Shown piece after piece: positions 31,817 through 42,863 of a stretch of 64,000 nucleotides of DNA. The first letter of the stretch is position 1. Every line of letters begins with the position of its first letter. The DNA is from Symbiodinium kawagutii (taxonomy: Eukaryota > Sar > Dinophyceae > Suessiales > Symbiodiniaceae): contig VSDK01000709.1 of NCBI GenBank assembly GCA_009767595.1, positions 218,378-282,377 on the forward strand, in the 5' to 3' direction. The position numbers and the translations under genes are program-made. The notes below the pieces were generated by a model that saw nothing but the letters and a program-made list of their open reading frames with translations, was not told where the DNA came from and ran no database searches.

Positions 31817-33546
31817 TAGCGTTCGTCCACCCCCACTTGGCCTCAAGTTCTTTTTGAGGGTGCTGAAGAATACACACTCAGCTGTGCATTGTGGCACGCT
31901 GTAAGAGATAGAGCATATAACAGCATATACCATCCTTTTCAGGCCTTGTTGAAGCCACTTCTGTCTTTCAAAGTGGTTTGGAAGATTCCGCGCTTCAGGT
32001 GGAAGAATACATGTCCCAGGGACACCTTGTTCCACACGAATTGGTGATGGAGATTATGCGTGAGCGTCTTTGTAGGCCCGACGTGCTGAATCGAGGATGC
32101 CTTCTGGACAACTTTCCTCTCACGGCGGAGCAAGCAATGAGCTTCGTGAAGAAGTTTCATGTTGAGAAGTTGCTGCTGATGAATGTCCCGGAGGATGACT
32201 TGATCGTGCGCTCCACACAGAGGCGACTGGATCCTCTGACTGGGCGAATCTATCACCTGAAGTATCGCCCACCGCCAGATGAAATTGCAGCTCGCCTGGT
32301 CCAAAGAAGTGATGACGAGGAGGAGTCTGTACGGCAGAGGATCGCTACCTACAACCAGAACATCCAATCAATGCTTCCTTTTTTTGATGGAAAAATCAGT
32401 GAAATCGATGGAACGAAGTCTCCCGCAGATGTGTTGGCCACTGCCTGCAAGGCTTTAGAAGATCTTGAATGGACTACTGAGGAGCTTCCATACTTTGGAA
32501 ACGTGGCATTTGGTGGGCCATTCTCCATTCAGCAAGCCAAACGTGCTGGATTTTACTCCCCCGAGGATCCCCCTGAGGAGGGCACCAAGGTGGTTTGTTT
32601 TCAGCGCGGGGTCAATTGGCAACGCCGTGGCATTGTCGAAGACGTGACCGAATGCGTCAGCGATGGGAATGGTTTGAGGAAAGGCTTTGAAGGAATGCTG
32701 GTCACGCTAAGTGACGGTTCTGAAGTCTTCAAATGTTGGTCAGCCTTTTTAGCGCCTGTGAATGACAAAGAGTACTCGGCAATTTGCACTACACATGGTC
32801 TGCTTTCCTCAAACTTTTGCGCTTTGTACCCTTGCAGCAAAGGCGTTCGTGATGTGGACTCTATATCTAAGGAGGATGCACGAGCGAGTTTGAAGAAATG
32901 GCTACAAGAGCTCGAGGATGCAGACGGGGAGCCTTTTCAGGTCACCTCCGAAGCCCTGAATTCTGTGCTGAAGCAGTTTGACTCCAACGAGGACGCCTCA
33001 TTGTTTCTGTACACCACACACCAAAAGCTGGGCCGAAGAATCAGTCTGGTGACTGGTTTGGATTACTCGCTCTACTACCGGGCCCTAAACAATACCTTGA
33101 ACTGTGATGCAGCCCACAACATTTCGAATGCAATGACACTGATCCAAAGAATGATCTATTGTCTACTCTACAATCCTGAAGATGGCTCCAAAAGATTGCA
33201 CAAGGGTGGAAGAGTTTGGAAAGGTGATACACACAGGCCAGTTCCATTGAACATGCAAAAGCTTCGAGAAGCTTCTCGCTTGGAGCGGATCGTGCGCTTC
33301 AGACAGTTCCAATCAACCACAAATGATCGTGCGTTGGCAGAGAAGTATCGAAAGCGAGAAGATGGGCGAGGATATTTGTGGACCATCGACATTCCCGCAG
33401 GTTTTTGGGGGGCTCGAGATATCCACGACATATCATGGAAAGACAAAGAAAGCGAGACTTTGTTTCCCCCCTACTCAGCCTTTCGCGTGCAGAGTTTGGA
33501 TGACAACCAATGCCACTTGCTAGCAGTTGTAGCATGGATGCATTGA
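30801..33546 (+). CDS. Adenylate kinase fused to an ADP-ribosyltransferase-like domain (3 exons)
   Basis: Exons are 30801-30850, 31428-31536 and 31999-33546. The intron ends are GA-AG and GT-AG. The spliced frame is 568 codons with phase kept. Splicing rebuilds the P-loop as GPPAAGKGT (residues 12-20), followed by RYGLVHISPGQILRDE, YMSQGHLVP and the lid RRLDPLTGRIYHLKY from residue 128. This is a complete adenylate kinase, which interconverts ATP+AMP and 2 ADP. Residues ~248-305 look like a small beta-barrel (GTKVVCFQRGVNWQRRG). The C-terminal part fits an R-S-E type ADP-ribosyltransferase: Arg458 in GGRVWKGD, Ser492 in FQSTTND, and Glu537-x-Glu539 in ESETLFPPYSAFRV. Such enzymes move ADP-ribose from NAD onto protein. 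No signal peptide or membrane segment is seen, so it is probably cytosolic. An additional upstream exon is possible. Confidence 0.78.
30893..31385 (+). repeat. 41-bp tandem repeats filling intron 1 of the kinase-transferase gene
   Basis: GATTTCTTG or a variant recurs at 30932, 30973, 31014 and 31055 (41-bp steps), then less regularly to about 31385. Units hold CTTTTCTGAGCAATTTTTACC and TTTTGCAGTGATTTC. The latter looks like a 3' splice site, so the intron contains many decoy acceptors. Confidence 0.82.
31748..31816 (+). repeat. (ATG)23 microsatellite in intron 2
   Basis: Twenty-three perfect ATG units lie inside the 462-bp second intron of the adenylate kinase-transferase gene. On the - strand they read as poly-His, which is an artefact. 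Confidence 0.95.
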
Positions 33547-36500
33547 GCAATTCGTTTTCCCTGAAACTTTGTGCTTTGTGGATCTTTGATGATTGGCCAC
33601 TTCTGTTGTTTAGATTTGCATTGTGACTAATTTGGATGACAGCTGGTGACACCTGGTGACCCCTGGCGACTCCTGGTGATCGTTCAGGACCGTGGCTCCG
33701 AACTCACTGCCCGAGCTGAGCGTCACGGACTTGGAACGCATTACCAACTCTGAGAGCAGCGGGGCTGCTGCACCGGGCACCTGCTGCGTCGTACCTTGGG
33801 AATGACATGGTCCATCACTGGGGATGACCTAATGATATCATAACCATATCCAATGAATTCCAATGAATTCCCATGAATTCCAATGAGTTCCCATGAATTC
33901 CTAAGGGAAAACCCCTGTGACTTAATAATTGGCTTTGGAAGGTCCTTGGCTGTGCCGCTGCAAAGCAAGGGCACAAAGGGCCCGGACAGGCCATGGCGCT
34001 GCAAAGCTCAGTGCGAGAAAAAAGGTGTGGAGACTGTGACCAGGACCTTGGAATCTTGGACGCTGCGATGGCATTGCGATAGCTCAGGTAGTGATTTCTA
34101 CTACATGATGGATGCCTACCACATGCACTTGACGAAAGCCAAGAGCAGGCTGAAATGCACCTGGAATGCTTATGAATTCTTGTGAATCCTTCTTTTGAAT
34201 CCTTTCAATCATTTCGGTTTGCAAATAGCGCTGCTACGGAAACTGACCGCCTCATTGTGGCAGGAATAGCATTCCGCTGGCTGCGGTGCTGCAGGGAGCT
34301 GGTCCTCACTTATGTCCAGGAGGCTCCGGTCACAGCTTGTGCTGCGGGTTCAGAAAGGTGCGCGTCGTGCAAGTTGGTTGCCTTGAACCATCTCCGATCT
34401 GTGACTTGGGGCAATCGTTGGGGCATGTTTTGGACTTCGCAAGGGTTGGTGTGTTGAGATGAGTTTTGGAGGAGTCCGTTGTCTCTGAGTCGTCTCTGAG
34501 TCCTCTCTGGTCTTTCGGGGTGGAACGAAAGATTTTGGCCTTTGTGTCCCGGTTCTTTTTCTTGCCTGAAGAAATATAGTTTTGAATGTGTTTCACCATT
34601 TGTCTCTCAGATGTTTGTGCGTCTCTCATGGGGCTCAAAAGATTTGGACTGGTGCTCTGTTTGCCTCCAGTTCTTTGGCAACTCCTTTTGGAAAGGCTCG
34701 TTTCAGTGTTCCAACTCCGATCCGTACTTCCTTTTCAGTGTTGGTATAAGGAGCTCGAGTGATGACATGTGAAGGGAAAAGTCCTTGTGAACTCGTGACC
34801 AAGTGGCCCATGTCCTGGTGGCTTTTCGACGTTGTAGAAACCCTGGCTTTGTTCAGCTTGGCTGTCCCCACTTGTCCCCTTGTCACTGTGAGGTAACCAT
34901 CATCCAGTGGCGCCTCCGGGAGCAAGTGCTTTCCAGATGTCCCCAGCTGCGGTCAACTCTCTTTTCGTGGTCCGTTTGAAGGCGCAGAGTTGGAAGACTC
35001 AGTAGACACTTCGATTGGGTCTTCTGAGTACTGCTTAGTATACTCCTTAGTACTGCTTAGTTGCAGGTTTGCATATGGATTCTCAGAGAGGGTTCTGTTT
35101 TTGAAAGGAGCTTTGCATTCCCACAGTGGTGGCCATTACTGGCAATGCTATCGGAGGAGGCGTTGCAGTGTTCCTTGGTTGCCATGAAGAGTCACTGCAA
35201 CATATCAACATCAGCAGAGATTTCGGCAGCACAGCGACAGACACTTTGCAAGATCTGTGTGAGGTCTCTCAATGCGACAGATAGAGTCATTGCTCAGAAT
35301 GGCTCTGCGGCCTTTGGAAATCTTAGCAGAGGCGAAGTGAGAATTAGAATCAGAAAGCAATGAGCCACTGTGTACACTGCAACCCATCGAAAACCATTGG
35401 AAGCCACTGGAAGTCGCTGGAAGCCATTCATGTCATGTTTCTCCAAGGCTTTTTGATTAACCCCTTGTTTCTGGTGTCAGGTGCCTGCCCCATCATGATG
35501 CTTTCGAAGCATTTGCCACAACATGTCGGCCTCACTGCAGCGTCCAGCTGACCTGCGATGAAGAGATTTGCAGAGTGCTGTGAATGCGCACATCTCACAG
35601 TGGATTGCTTACTGACGGAAAACGCAGGTGATGACAGGTGATGGCAAGACCCACATTTTCCACATGTTCTTCCCATCACCTCAACAAGTGGAATGCCTGT
35701 GCAAAGAGTTGCTGTGTTTCCTGTGTGTTGATGAATTCCATTCTCCAGCTCCAATCATGGAGTTAGAAACGGGAAACTTCATGAAGCGACGAGAGCTATG
35801 CACCGGAGATTTGAACACCAGAATTAGAATGGATGAGTTCAGTTCGGATGGCAACAACTTGGAAAGTTTGTGCAATTTGACTCTTGTTCGCTTTGAAGTT
35901 GCTAAATCATAAAATCATACTAGATCCCGTCAATCTTCATATTGGATCCCCTTCATCTTGCAACTTCGTACGGAAACTCTGCCAGGATCGATATCTACCT
36001 GACTGACTCCACCTTTAGTGCGAATGCAGTTCAAAAGGCAGCACAGAGCTTGAAACAAGTTGCGAACTGATCACCTGCTGTTACTTGATCCTGCTGGTTG
36101 CACTGCCAAAGTCTAACCGCGTGCAGGCAGGAATGGTCAGCCGCATTTCTGCAGACATCAGGCGCTCTGCATAATTGGCACAGAATCAGAGAAGCTCTGC
36201 ATAAGCTTTGCATAAGCTCTGCATTGCAAATTGTAAAAAATCCCACAGAGTTACCAGTTGCAACGTGGCTCCAGGAGCACCAAAGCCACTGCACTGGCAC
36301 TGGTCGTGGCCACAGCGCGCTCGAGCGTGTTGTGGAAGCCTTGTGGCCACGCTTTTTGAGGCCCGAAAGATGGCCTCATTTCCTGGTGCTCGACTGGCTG
36401 TCATGGTGCAGCCTTCCCTTTCGGTGGCTCAGCAACCAGAGCTTCAAAGCTACCGAGCCATGGCATTTGTGAAGCTACCGAGGTTGAAAGGTATGAAGAT

Positions 36501-37600
36501 GAGGCGCTGAGCGGTTGCAACGCATTGTGTTTGAGGAGAGACAGTTTGGCTGAGAAACTGTTGAGCTTTGGTAGATCTTAGATCTCTTGAAGCCTTGCCA
36601 TGGTCTTGCGCATCCCTTGCACTGTTGCAGGCATATGGCATCCACACCTGCGGTCGCCTGGGTCAGATGCACTTCCCAGGCTCACGTGGTAATGCTGTTT
36701 CGAACGGGCCCAACCGTTGCCAAGCCATGGGTACATCATAGGCCCATTGGAACCAACTTACGGTTGTGAACATCCCAAGCTGCCACAGGTCAGGCCAAGA
36801 CCTAGAGGCACAGCATTGCAGCAGTCCTTTTATGGCCTTGTCCCCGGTGGTATCAATTGTATCCATAGCTTCCAAGACATGATGAGGTCGACCATCACCA
36901 GAGCCATGCGGTTTGCCATGTGCAGTTCTCAGCGGCTTGCCGTGCCTGTAGAGAGAAATGTGGACATGCCAACATCAACTTTGACATTTGTACCTTTCTC
37001 ACTTTTCTTGCACTTTGACTTGTTTTAACTTGTTCCAGTAGCTGTCTCTCTTTCCGTAGATTTGGACTTCCAGGTACAGAGCCTGGCACAAAGGGCCCGC
37101 AGGAGGGCTTCAGAGCTTTGATACAGACATCGATGATCACAAGTCAAAGCTGAAACTCCACATATCTATGTGTATTTTGGTCTTCTTTCTCGGCTGATCT
37201 TTTTTCACATTCCGCTTGAGCTTTGACATGAGTCTAGTCGACAAGATCGATGCTGCTGAATGTCCTTTGATTTGTGTTTGGTTTGACAATATGCATTTCA
37301 GTCAGGACATGACTCTTCCAGCTGCTTGGGTTCGCCTCATGAAAAATGCAGCAATTCATGCAGATTGAAAGCGCTGACATCAATAACGTGCGATGTGAAT
37401 CATCATTTGTCAATTTCCCGTGATGCCATATCATTTTTCAAAGCTGCCATTTAAGCTCAACGAAGGACTTACATAATGGCGACTGTGACTTCTCTGATCC
37501 TGGGACATTCTATCGAGTCGATTGCACTGTCAAGTAGCAGAGTGATAATAGTAGGAAATGGAAATGCAGCAGGTCCCTTCTTTCTAGAGCTGTGAGAACA
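33547..37600. other. Intergenic, no gene recognised; several short repeats
   Basis: Small local repeats include CTGGTGAC-type units at 33640-33680, 10-bp AATGAATTCC units at 33850-33902, and TACTGCTTAGTA words near 35030-35060. The 15-base word GGCACAAAGGGCCCG occurs at 33970 and 37085. Frames of about 100 codons on both strands lack motifs. Exons of unknown genes could be hidden here. Confidence 0.4.
33850..33902 (+). repeat. 10-bp tandem repeat (AATGAATTCC), five units
   Basis: Five units with single-base changes (CATGAATTCC, AATGAGTTCC). A similar word, AATGCTTATGAATTCTTGTG, lies at 34164. Confidence 0.75.
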
Positions 37601-37634
37601 TACTTCCAAGAGCAGCAAACAGACAGAAGCAAAC

Positions 37635-38205
37635 TTGAAGAGAATGCACCAGCAGCTCAACCAACTCAGTGATCGACATTCATGTTCTCCAAAGGCGGCG
37701 TCTCATGGGATGGAGTTGGAGGCACTTCAAGCCAAAGTGGGAGATTTGTTCTCACAGGTTGCAGACAGCCAAGCGCGTCGTAGTCGTAGCCGAGAACCTC
37801 TGAGACGCCGAGACGAGCGTCGCGAGGACCGGCGGGGTCTGGATCGCAGAGACGAGCGTCGCTCGGATCGCGACCGCGACCGTGGGTCCAACCGCGATCG
37901 ACGACGTGACGAGCCACGACGTCCCGGTCCCAGTCGCTCCAACGAGCGCCGACGCAGAGACNNNNNNNNNNNNNNNNNNNNNNNNNNNNNNNNNNNNNNN
38001 NNNNNNNNNNNNNNNNNNNNNNNNNNNGCGAGGGTCGCGACCGGCGGAACGACCGCCGTGAGGAGCCGCGGGAGCGCAGCCGCTACCGGAGCCGGGACGC
38101 GGATCGCCACCGAGCTCCGCTGGAACGGCGCACGCGGGAGAGGAGCCGCTCAGATCACAGGGAAACTTGGCCCCGAGCCCCGAGCGAAGATCAACGGGAG
38201 AGGCC
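37635..38205 (+). CDS. Arg/Asp/Ser-rich (SR-like) protein fragment interrupted by an N gap
   Basis: Before the gap the frame reads a heptad-like helix (MELEALQAKVGDLFSQVADS, about 37710-37770). It then becomes an Arg-dominated region with RRSRSREPLRRRDERRED and RSDRDRDRGSNRDRRRDE. After the gap the matching composition (RSRYRSRDADRHR, RERSRSDHRE) is in a different frame. The true gap length must therefore be 1 modulo 3 if the protein is continuous. RS/RD domains are typical of splicing factors such as U1-70K, SR proteins or SRRM-type scaffolds. No RNA-recognition motif is visible in this window, so the class is uncertain. Splice boundaries are unresolved. Confidence 0.5.
37962..38027. other. 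Assembly gap (66 N)
   Basis: Sixty-six unknown bases sit inside the Arg/Ser/Asp-rich coding region. Low-complexity GC-rich repeats probably stopped assembly. The N count conflicts with the coding frame, so it is an estimate. Confidence 0.99.
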
Positions 38206-38859
38206 CATGCTGTCGCTTTCAAGACTTGGCTGCGCAGTGCATAGATTGGATTTTTTTGATCATGTGCTTTTTGCTGACTTCAAGTCTTGCACACAGGCGA
38301 CCAGTCTTTCCCAGAGAAGCTGCAGAGAGTGTGAAGCAAGGCGCAAAGTGCAACAAATTTCTTGGGGGACAGCTGTACTGTGCATGGGAATGGCACTGTG
38401 AGGTGGCCAAGACCGCCCTGTGCAACACACCAGCACAGCACCCAGGGATGTCCGGGAAGGGGTCCGAGATAGAAGTTCGGCAGAAAGTCCCTTGTCAAGG
38501 GATGATGTGACACGTGAAGTATCACGACTATGGAAGCATTTCTGCATGTTTTCAGCCCTGAGGTCAAGCGGAAAATGCTGTTCAAAAAAGCAACGAGGCC
38601 TTTTCAGGGTTGAACAAACTTGGAGATTACAAGTTGGATGATTTGCCGACTTCATCTGTGAATCGCTCGCGATTCCACCAGGAAATGGCAGGAAGTGCGG
38701 ACCCCAGATCCATTTTTCTGTTCGTGCCAAAGTGTGCGTCTTTTGTTTTTTGCTTGTTTGCTTCATGTGACTAACTTTGCTGTGCCCAAAGTTGTTTCAT
38801 GTTTGGCAGGTCCCAAGCTACCAAAGCGTCGCTTGCCAAGACCCACATCAGGGCCTTCA

Positions 38860-39034
38860 GCGCCCCCCGCGGCTGTCCCTTGGAAGCACCGAGCCGCTGC
38901 AAACTGCTGCACAGCTTTTGAGTCGTCGAGGGCAGTGGAGGCGCCTCCAGGGGTACCAGCTCATCTGTAGGCGGGGCCTGGACTCCAAAGAGCCAGCTGT
39001 GGATGTGGAGAACCTGTTTGTGGATGTCAAATGA
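38860..39034 (+). CDS. Possible terminal exon of an unknown protein
   Basis: A frame with protein-like composition reads TEPLQTAAQLLSRRGQWRR and then DSKEPAVDVENLFVDVK before a TGA at 39032-39034. It may be the last exon of the Arg/Ser-rich gene or of a separate gene. I recognise no family. Confidence 0.25.
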
Positions 39035-39059
39035 TGTATCCATGATTGGACTTCTTGTG

Positions 39060-40400
39060 CGCCAGCAGAATAATTCCACAGTAAATCTCTCCAGTTCAAA
39101 TCTTTCCAGACTTCAACATTCCCTCACCATCAGTGTTCCTCTCTCCACTTCCTTCCGTTCTTTGTATTACTTCACTAGACAGGAATTTATCAATCCAACT
39201 CTTCATGAAGCACAAGATTCCATAGATCTCCAATCTCAGGGCAACCCTCTTTATCAACATCTCCGATGAGTAGTTTTTTCACGAGCCGCAGGGTCAAAAC
39301 TGCGGGTTGAACATCCATTACAATTAGAAGATTGAGTCGTGTCATGTCATATCACTAGTGAATCTTTGTGTTTTGAAATGGTCCGTGGTGGTCCATGTGA
39401 GCAGAGAAGATCATTGAACTCAGAAGCAACATGTCGTTTTTTGCGCGACATGGCAGCGACAGGCACAGTCCCAAAGGTTGCAGCCTCAGCTTCACAGGTG
39501 AAGCTTTCAGACGGAAGACCTTGGAACTTGGACCCGTGCTGATTGTCGTCATGACATGGTAAGAAGGGAAAGGGGTAAAGCTAAGAGCAGCAAACAGGCC
39601 AAGCCGTTGGCCAAGCCTCTGACGGCTTTCGATGGAGGAGTGAAAGGTGCGCTGCAGATCAGAAGTGCTGAAGATTTGAGGTTCAATCATATCTATGAAC
39701 ATGCATATTCATATAATACATCTACTATACATTTATAATGTAGACAGAATCTTTACAATTTACAATGTATCTCTCTCTCTCTCTGAAATATATCAATATT
39801 ATATATCTCTCTCTATTTATATGTATCTCTCTGTCTCTCTCTCTCTCTGTCTTTATATATATATATATATAAATACCAATATTCCTTGTACACCGATGTA
39901 TATCTCTCTCTCTATCCATATATTTTATAAGTGGAGTCAATATCTTTCTGTCAGCTTGAACGCAGAATCACCTGGCAGGTCCCCCGCCTCCCGAAGCTCA
40001 GGCGTGTGGCACCCACGTTTGCCATTGAGACGTCGCATTTGGAGTACTGTCCAAGCCAACCTGCAACGAAAGGTGGTTGAGATTTCTGTTTGAAGGCAAT
40101 CAACTAATATATGAAACATCAATGAAATTGATAGATCTAAATGATAGGCTGTCTATTTATGCAGACCTTGTATTAACGTTACGAAGTCAACGGTTCCTTT
40201 CTATCATTATCATGTTCATATGTGTTTTTTGGTTTATCGATACGGATCTCCCATCAAACAATCCATGGAAGATAGTTCCAGTCTAGAATTAGATCCCTGA
40301 GGTTGTATTACTAGAAACGATGATGCTGGGGCGGCTACAGCAAGGGCTATGGAAAACACCCGGCATCACCCCAGTGGCCATTTTTCCAGCAGAACTTCGC
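39060..40400. other. No gene recognised; CT and TATA microsatellites
   Basis: CTCTCT runs at about 39771-39785 and 39822-39850 and a TATATA run at 39856-39873 occupy the middle. The rest has no supported feature. Confidence 0.45.
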
Positions 40401-40402
40401 TG

Positions 40403-40468
40403 CCGTTCCTTGCTTCCATGGCTGCTTTATCTTTACCGTTCCTTGCTTCCATGGCTGCTTCATCTTCA
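40403..40468 (+). repeat. 33-bp direct repeat at the start of the RBR gene
   Basis: CCGTTCCTTGCTTCCATGGC is duplicated 33 bp apart (40403 and 40436), with ATG codons at 40418 and 40451. Since 33 is a multiple of three, both starts share a frame and give products differing by eleven residues. Confidence 0.85.
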
Positions 40469-42863
40469 GACGCAAAGCCGACATATCCCAACTATCCAGA
40501 GGCAGTGCTGGATGACGTGTTAGCTGTGCTGAGCTGTGCTACTGTGTGTCTCAAGGGTTGGTGTCGTGTCAGATGGTGGACTGCATCATGTGCAAAGAGA
40601 AGGCAGCGAAACGGCGACCCGGCTATCGCATGACCTGTGCAGATTGCACTCAGTGCCAGGCTGTCAGGGCAGCACAGTGCTGTGATGCACACATGGAGCT
40701 GTGCAATGACTGTGTGTTGCTGCTTTTATGGAGATTACTCAGGGCACTCAGTGACTGCTATACCGTGTGGTTTGCTGTTTTCAATTTTTTTCCATTTTCC
40801 ATTGCTTGGGGATGGCCACATTGAATCAATCTTGGCGGTTGGAACATGTTGGAACCAGTGAGAGTGTCAGGCTCGTTTCTGCGTGAAGTGCACTGGAGCC
40901 TGGTTTGAAGATCACAGTTGCCTGGTCTTCAAGCGCAGATCTGAACTTTTTCAAGATTTGGAATGGTTCGCCCGCAAGTCGTAAGCTCAGAAGATGTCTC
41001 TGCTGGGGTTGTTCAGAACATGTCTCCATCTGCGGTTTGGTTTTCCAAGTTGAATAATTTCGGATGAGTGCTGAGGGCTGAGCAGATCGATGACTTCAAG
41101 GAGAACCTAGCACCGCACTTTGGCAGCAGGTTTCTCGGGTGCCACTTTGGCATCGAATCAAAGACAGTTTCAAGCTGATAGTCATGGATTTGGAGCTTGC
41201 CTTTTTCAACGAGGAAACAGACAAATTCCAGTTGACAGGTGCTTTCAAAGTCATGTCGGTCAGAGTCTAGGACAGGCACTGCTCAATCATGAACTGAGGC
41301 TTGGATACAAAATGTGCCCAGGATGCTATCAGCCTGTAATGAAGGACAACGAAGATGACTGTGATCACATTTTCTGTAGCAACTTGCCTTTATTTGACGC
41401 TTTGATCAAAGAATGAAGATAGAATGAGCACAGCGACCATACCAGGTATATTGGGATACTATCGTCACCGTTTCAATTTTTTGCAATAATTTTCCATACA
41501 GGGGGTTTAGAAAGGCTTCTTTGACAGGGGTCATTTTGGGTTTAGGTCTGAGTCAAAATGTAAGACTCGATGGTTGCGCTAAGAAGGGTTTGGCAGAACA
41601 TTGACTGTTATGTGTCTCTTGAGTCGAGAAGACAAAGATCCAGCCCGATAAACTCTTCCATTTCAATATATTTCAATCAGCCAAGAGTCTAAATCGTGAA
41701 GTCTTTGATGGAGAGCTCGGTGATGCAGGCAACCCTGAGTGCCGAATGGAGTTTTGCTGGAAGTGCTTGGTGAACCGCAAAGTGGTTGAAGTGCATGGCA
41801 ACCATCATCACAAGCTGCTTGGCCACATAAGGCTTTTGTCCAGTGAGCCAGGGAGAGTCACATTAGCTCTGTTGGAGCAAGCCTGATTCAACATTAGTTT
41901 CTTATTTTGATGTTGCTTATGGATGCTTATGGGACAAAAAATGCCGTACCTGGTAGGGCTGAAGTTTTGGCGCCACCAACATGCAGGGATAGGTTTTTGG
42001 ACGAGGCCAAAATGCCCTTACTACTTTGAGTTCAAGGGCAAGGACACTTACATGCCAGACAAATGCCTCTTGGACTGCACTAGCAACTCGACAAACAAGG
42101 CACCATTGGTAGCACATGTCAACTCTGCCCAGCTGACAAGGCGAAGTGTGTCGCAAGTGGCTTCCTCAGAGACACTGGACGCCACGACAGCGATGATCAC
42201 AGAGACTGTAACAGGATACCATGGCTACACCCAGCAGTTCATGACTTGTAGCGCGGTTAAGGTCCGAACGCTGTTGCATTACGCCCTTGGCCTACAGCAA
42301 GATGTCGAAGGCACAAAGAGAAGGCTATCCAGAAGAAGGGTGGACAGCGTATGCTGTCCGCAAGGAAAAAGAGATGGAGGCGAACAGAAGCAACGCGAAA
42401 CGTCGAAGTCATACTTTACACAAATGTAAATCTGTACAGATGTATATGCATGCATGCATAAAACGTAAATTATATCCATATGAAGCATATCTGGATATAT
42501 ATCAATATCAATATCAATACCAATATCAATATCAATATCTATATCTATATCTATATCTATATCTATATCTATATTATTCTATATCTATATCTATATCTAC
42601 AGTATATCTATATCTATATCTATATCTATAGCTATAGCTATAGCTATATCTATATCTATATCTATATCTATATCTATATCTATATCTCTATATGTAAATA
42701 TATGTATCATAGAATATCCACAGATGTTCATCTATTTTGATCCAGCACTGGCACCCTTCATTGTCAGGAAAAGAGGCAGCAGAAGAAGCAGCAGCGCCGA
42801 GAGGAGCGAGAACGGAGAAGAAAAGAAGCTGAGGAGCGCTCAAGCATGGCTGGTGACGCTTAG
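40451..42863 (+). CDS. RBR/IBR-type zinc-finger protein, probable E3 ubiquitin ligase (multi-exon)
   Basis: I can piece together exons on one strand. 40451-40516 begins [16 protein letters not shown]. An exon from 40573 reads VDCIMCKEK...[11 protein letters not shown] and holds many Cys. 40862-40940 reads [18 protein letters not shown], a good in-between-RING pattern. 41299-41380 reads [22 protein letters not shown], a RING2 first half. 41724-41830 reads [14 protein letters not shown] and a His cluster. About 41990-42070 reads [18 protein letters not shown]. About 42301-42398 has [18 protein letters not shown]. 42768-42863 is a charged coiled end with stop TAG. RBR proteins pass ubiquitin through a Cys in RING2 to substrates. 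The N-terminal RING1 is poorly matched and several splice sites are unresolved. Two in-frame ATGs (40418, 40451) lie in a 33-bp direct repeat. Confidence 0.55.
42497..42690 (+). repeat. AATATC/TATATC hexanucleotide microsatellite
   Basis: About 195 bp of ATATCA units turn into TATATC units, with a short TATAGC variant block near 42627-42646. It lies in the probable last intron of the RBR gene. Confidence 0.92.

Noticed and set aside
31586..32035. Minus-strand frame with poly-His
   Set aside because: Antisense of the (ATG)23 microsatellite in intron 2 of the kinase-transferase gene.
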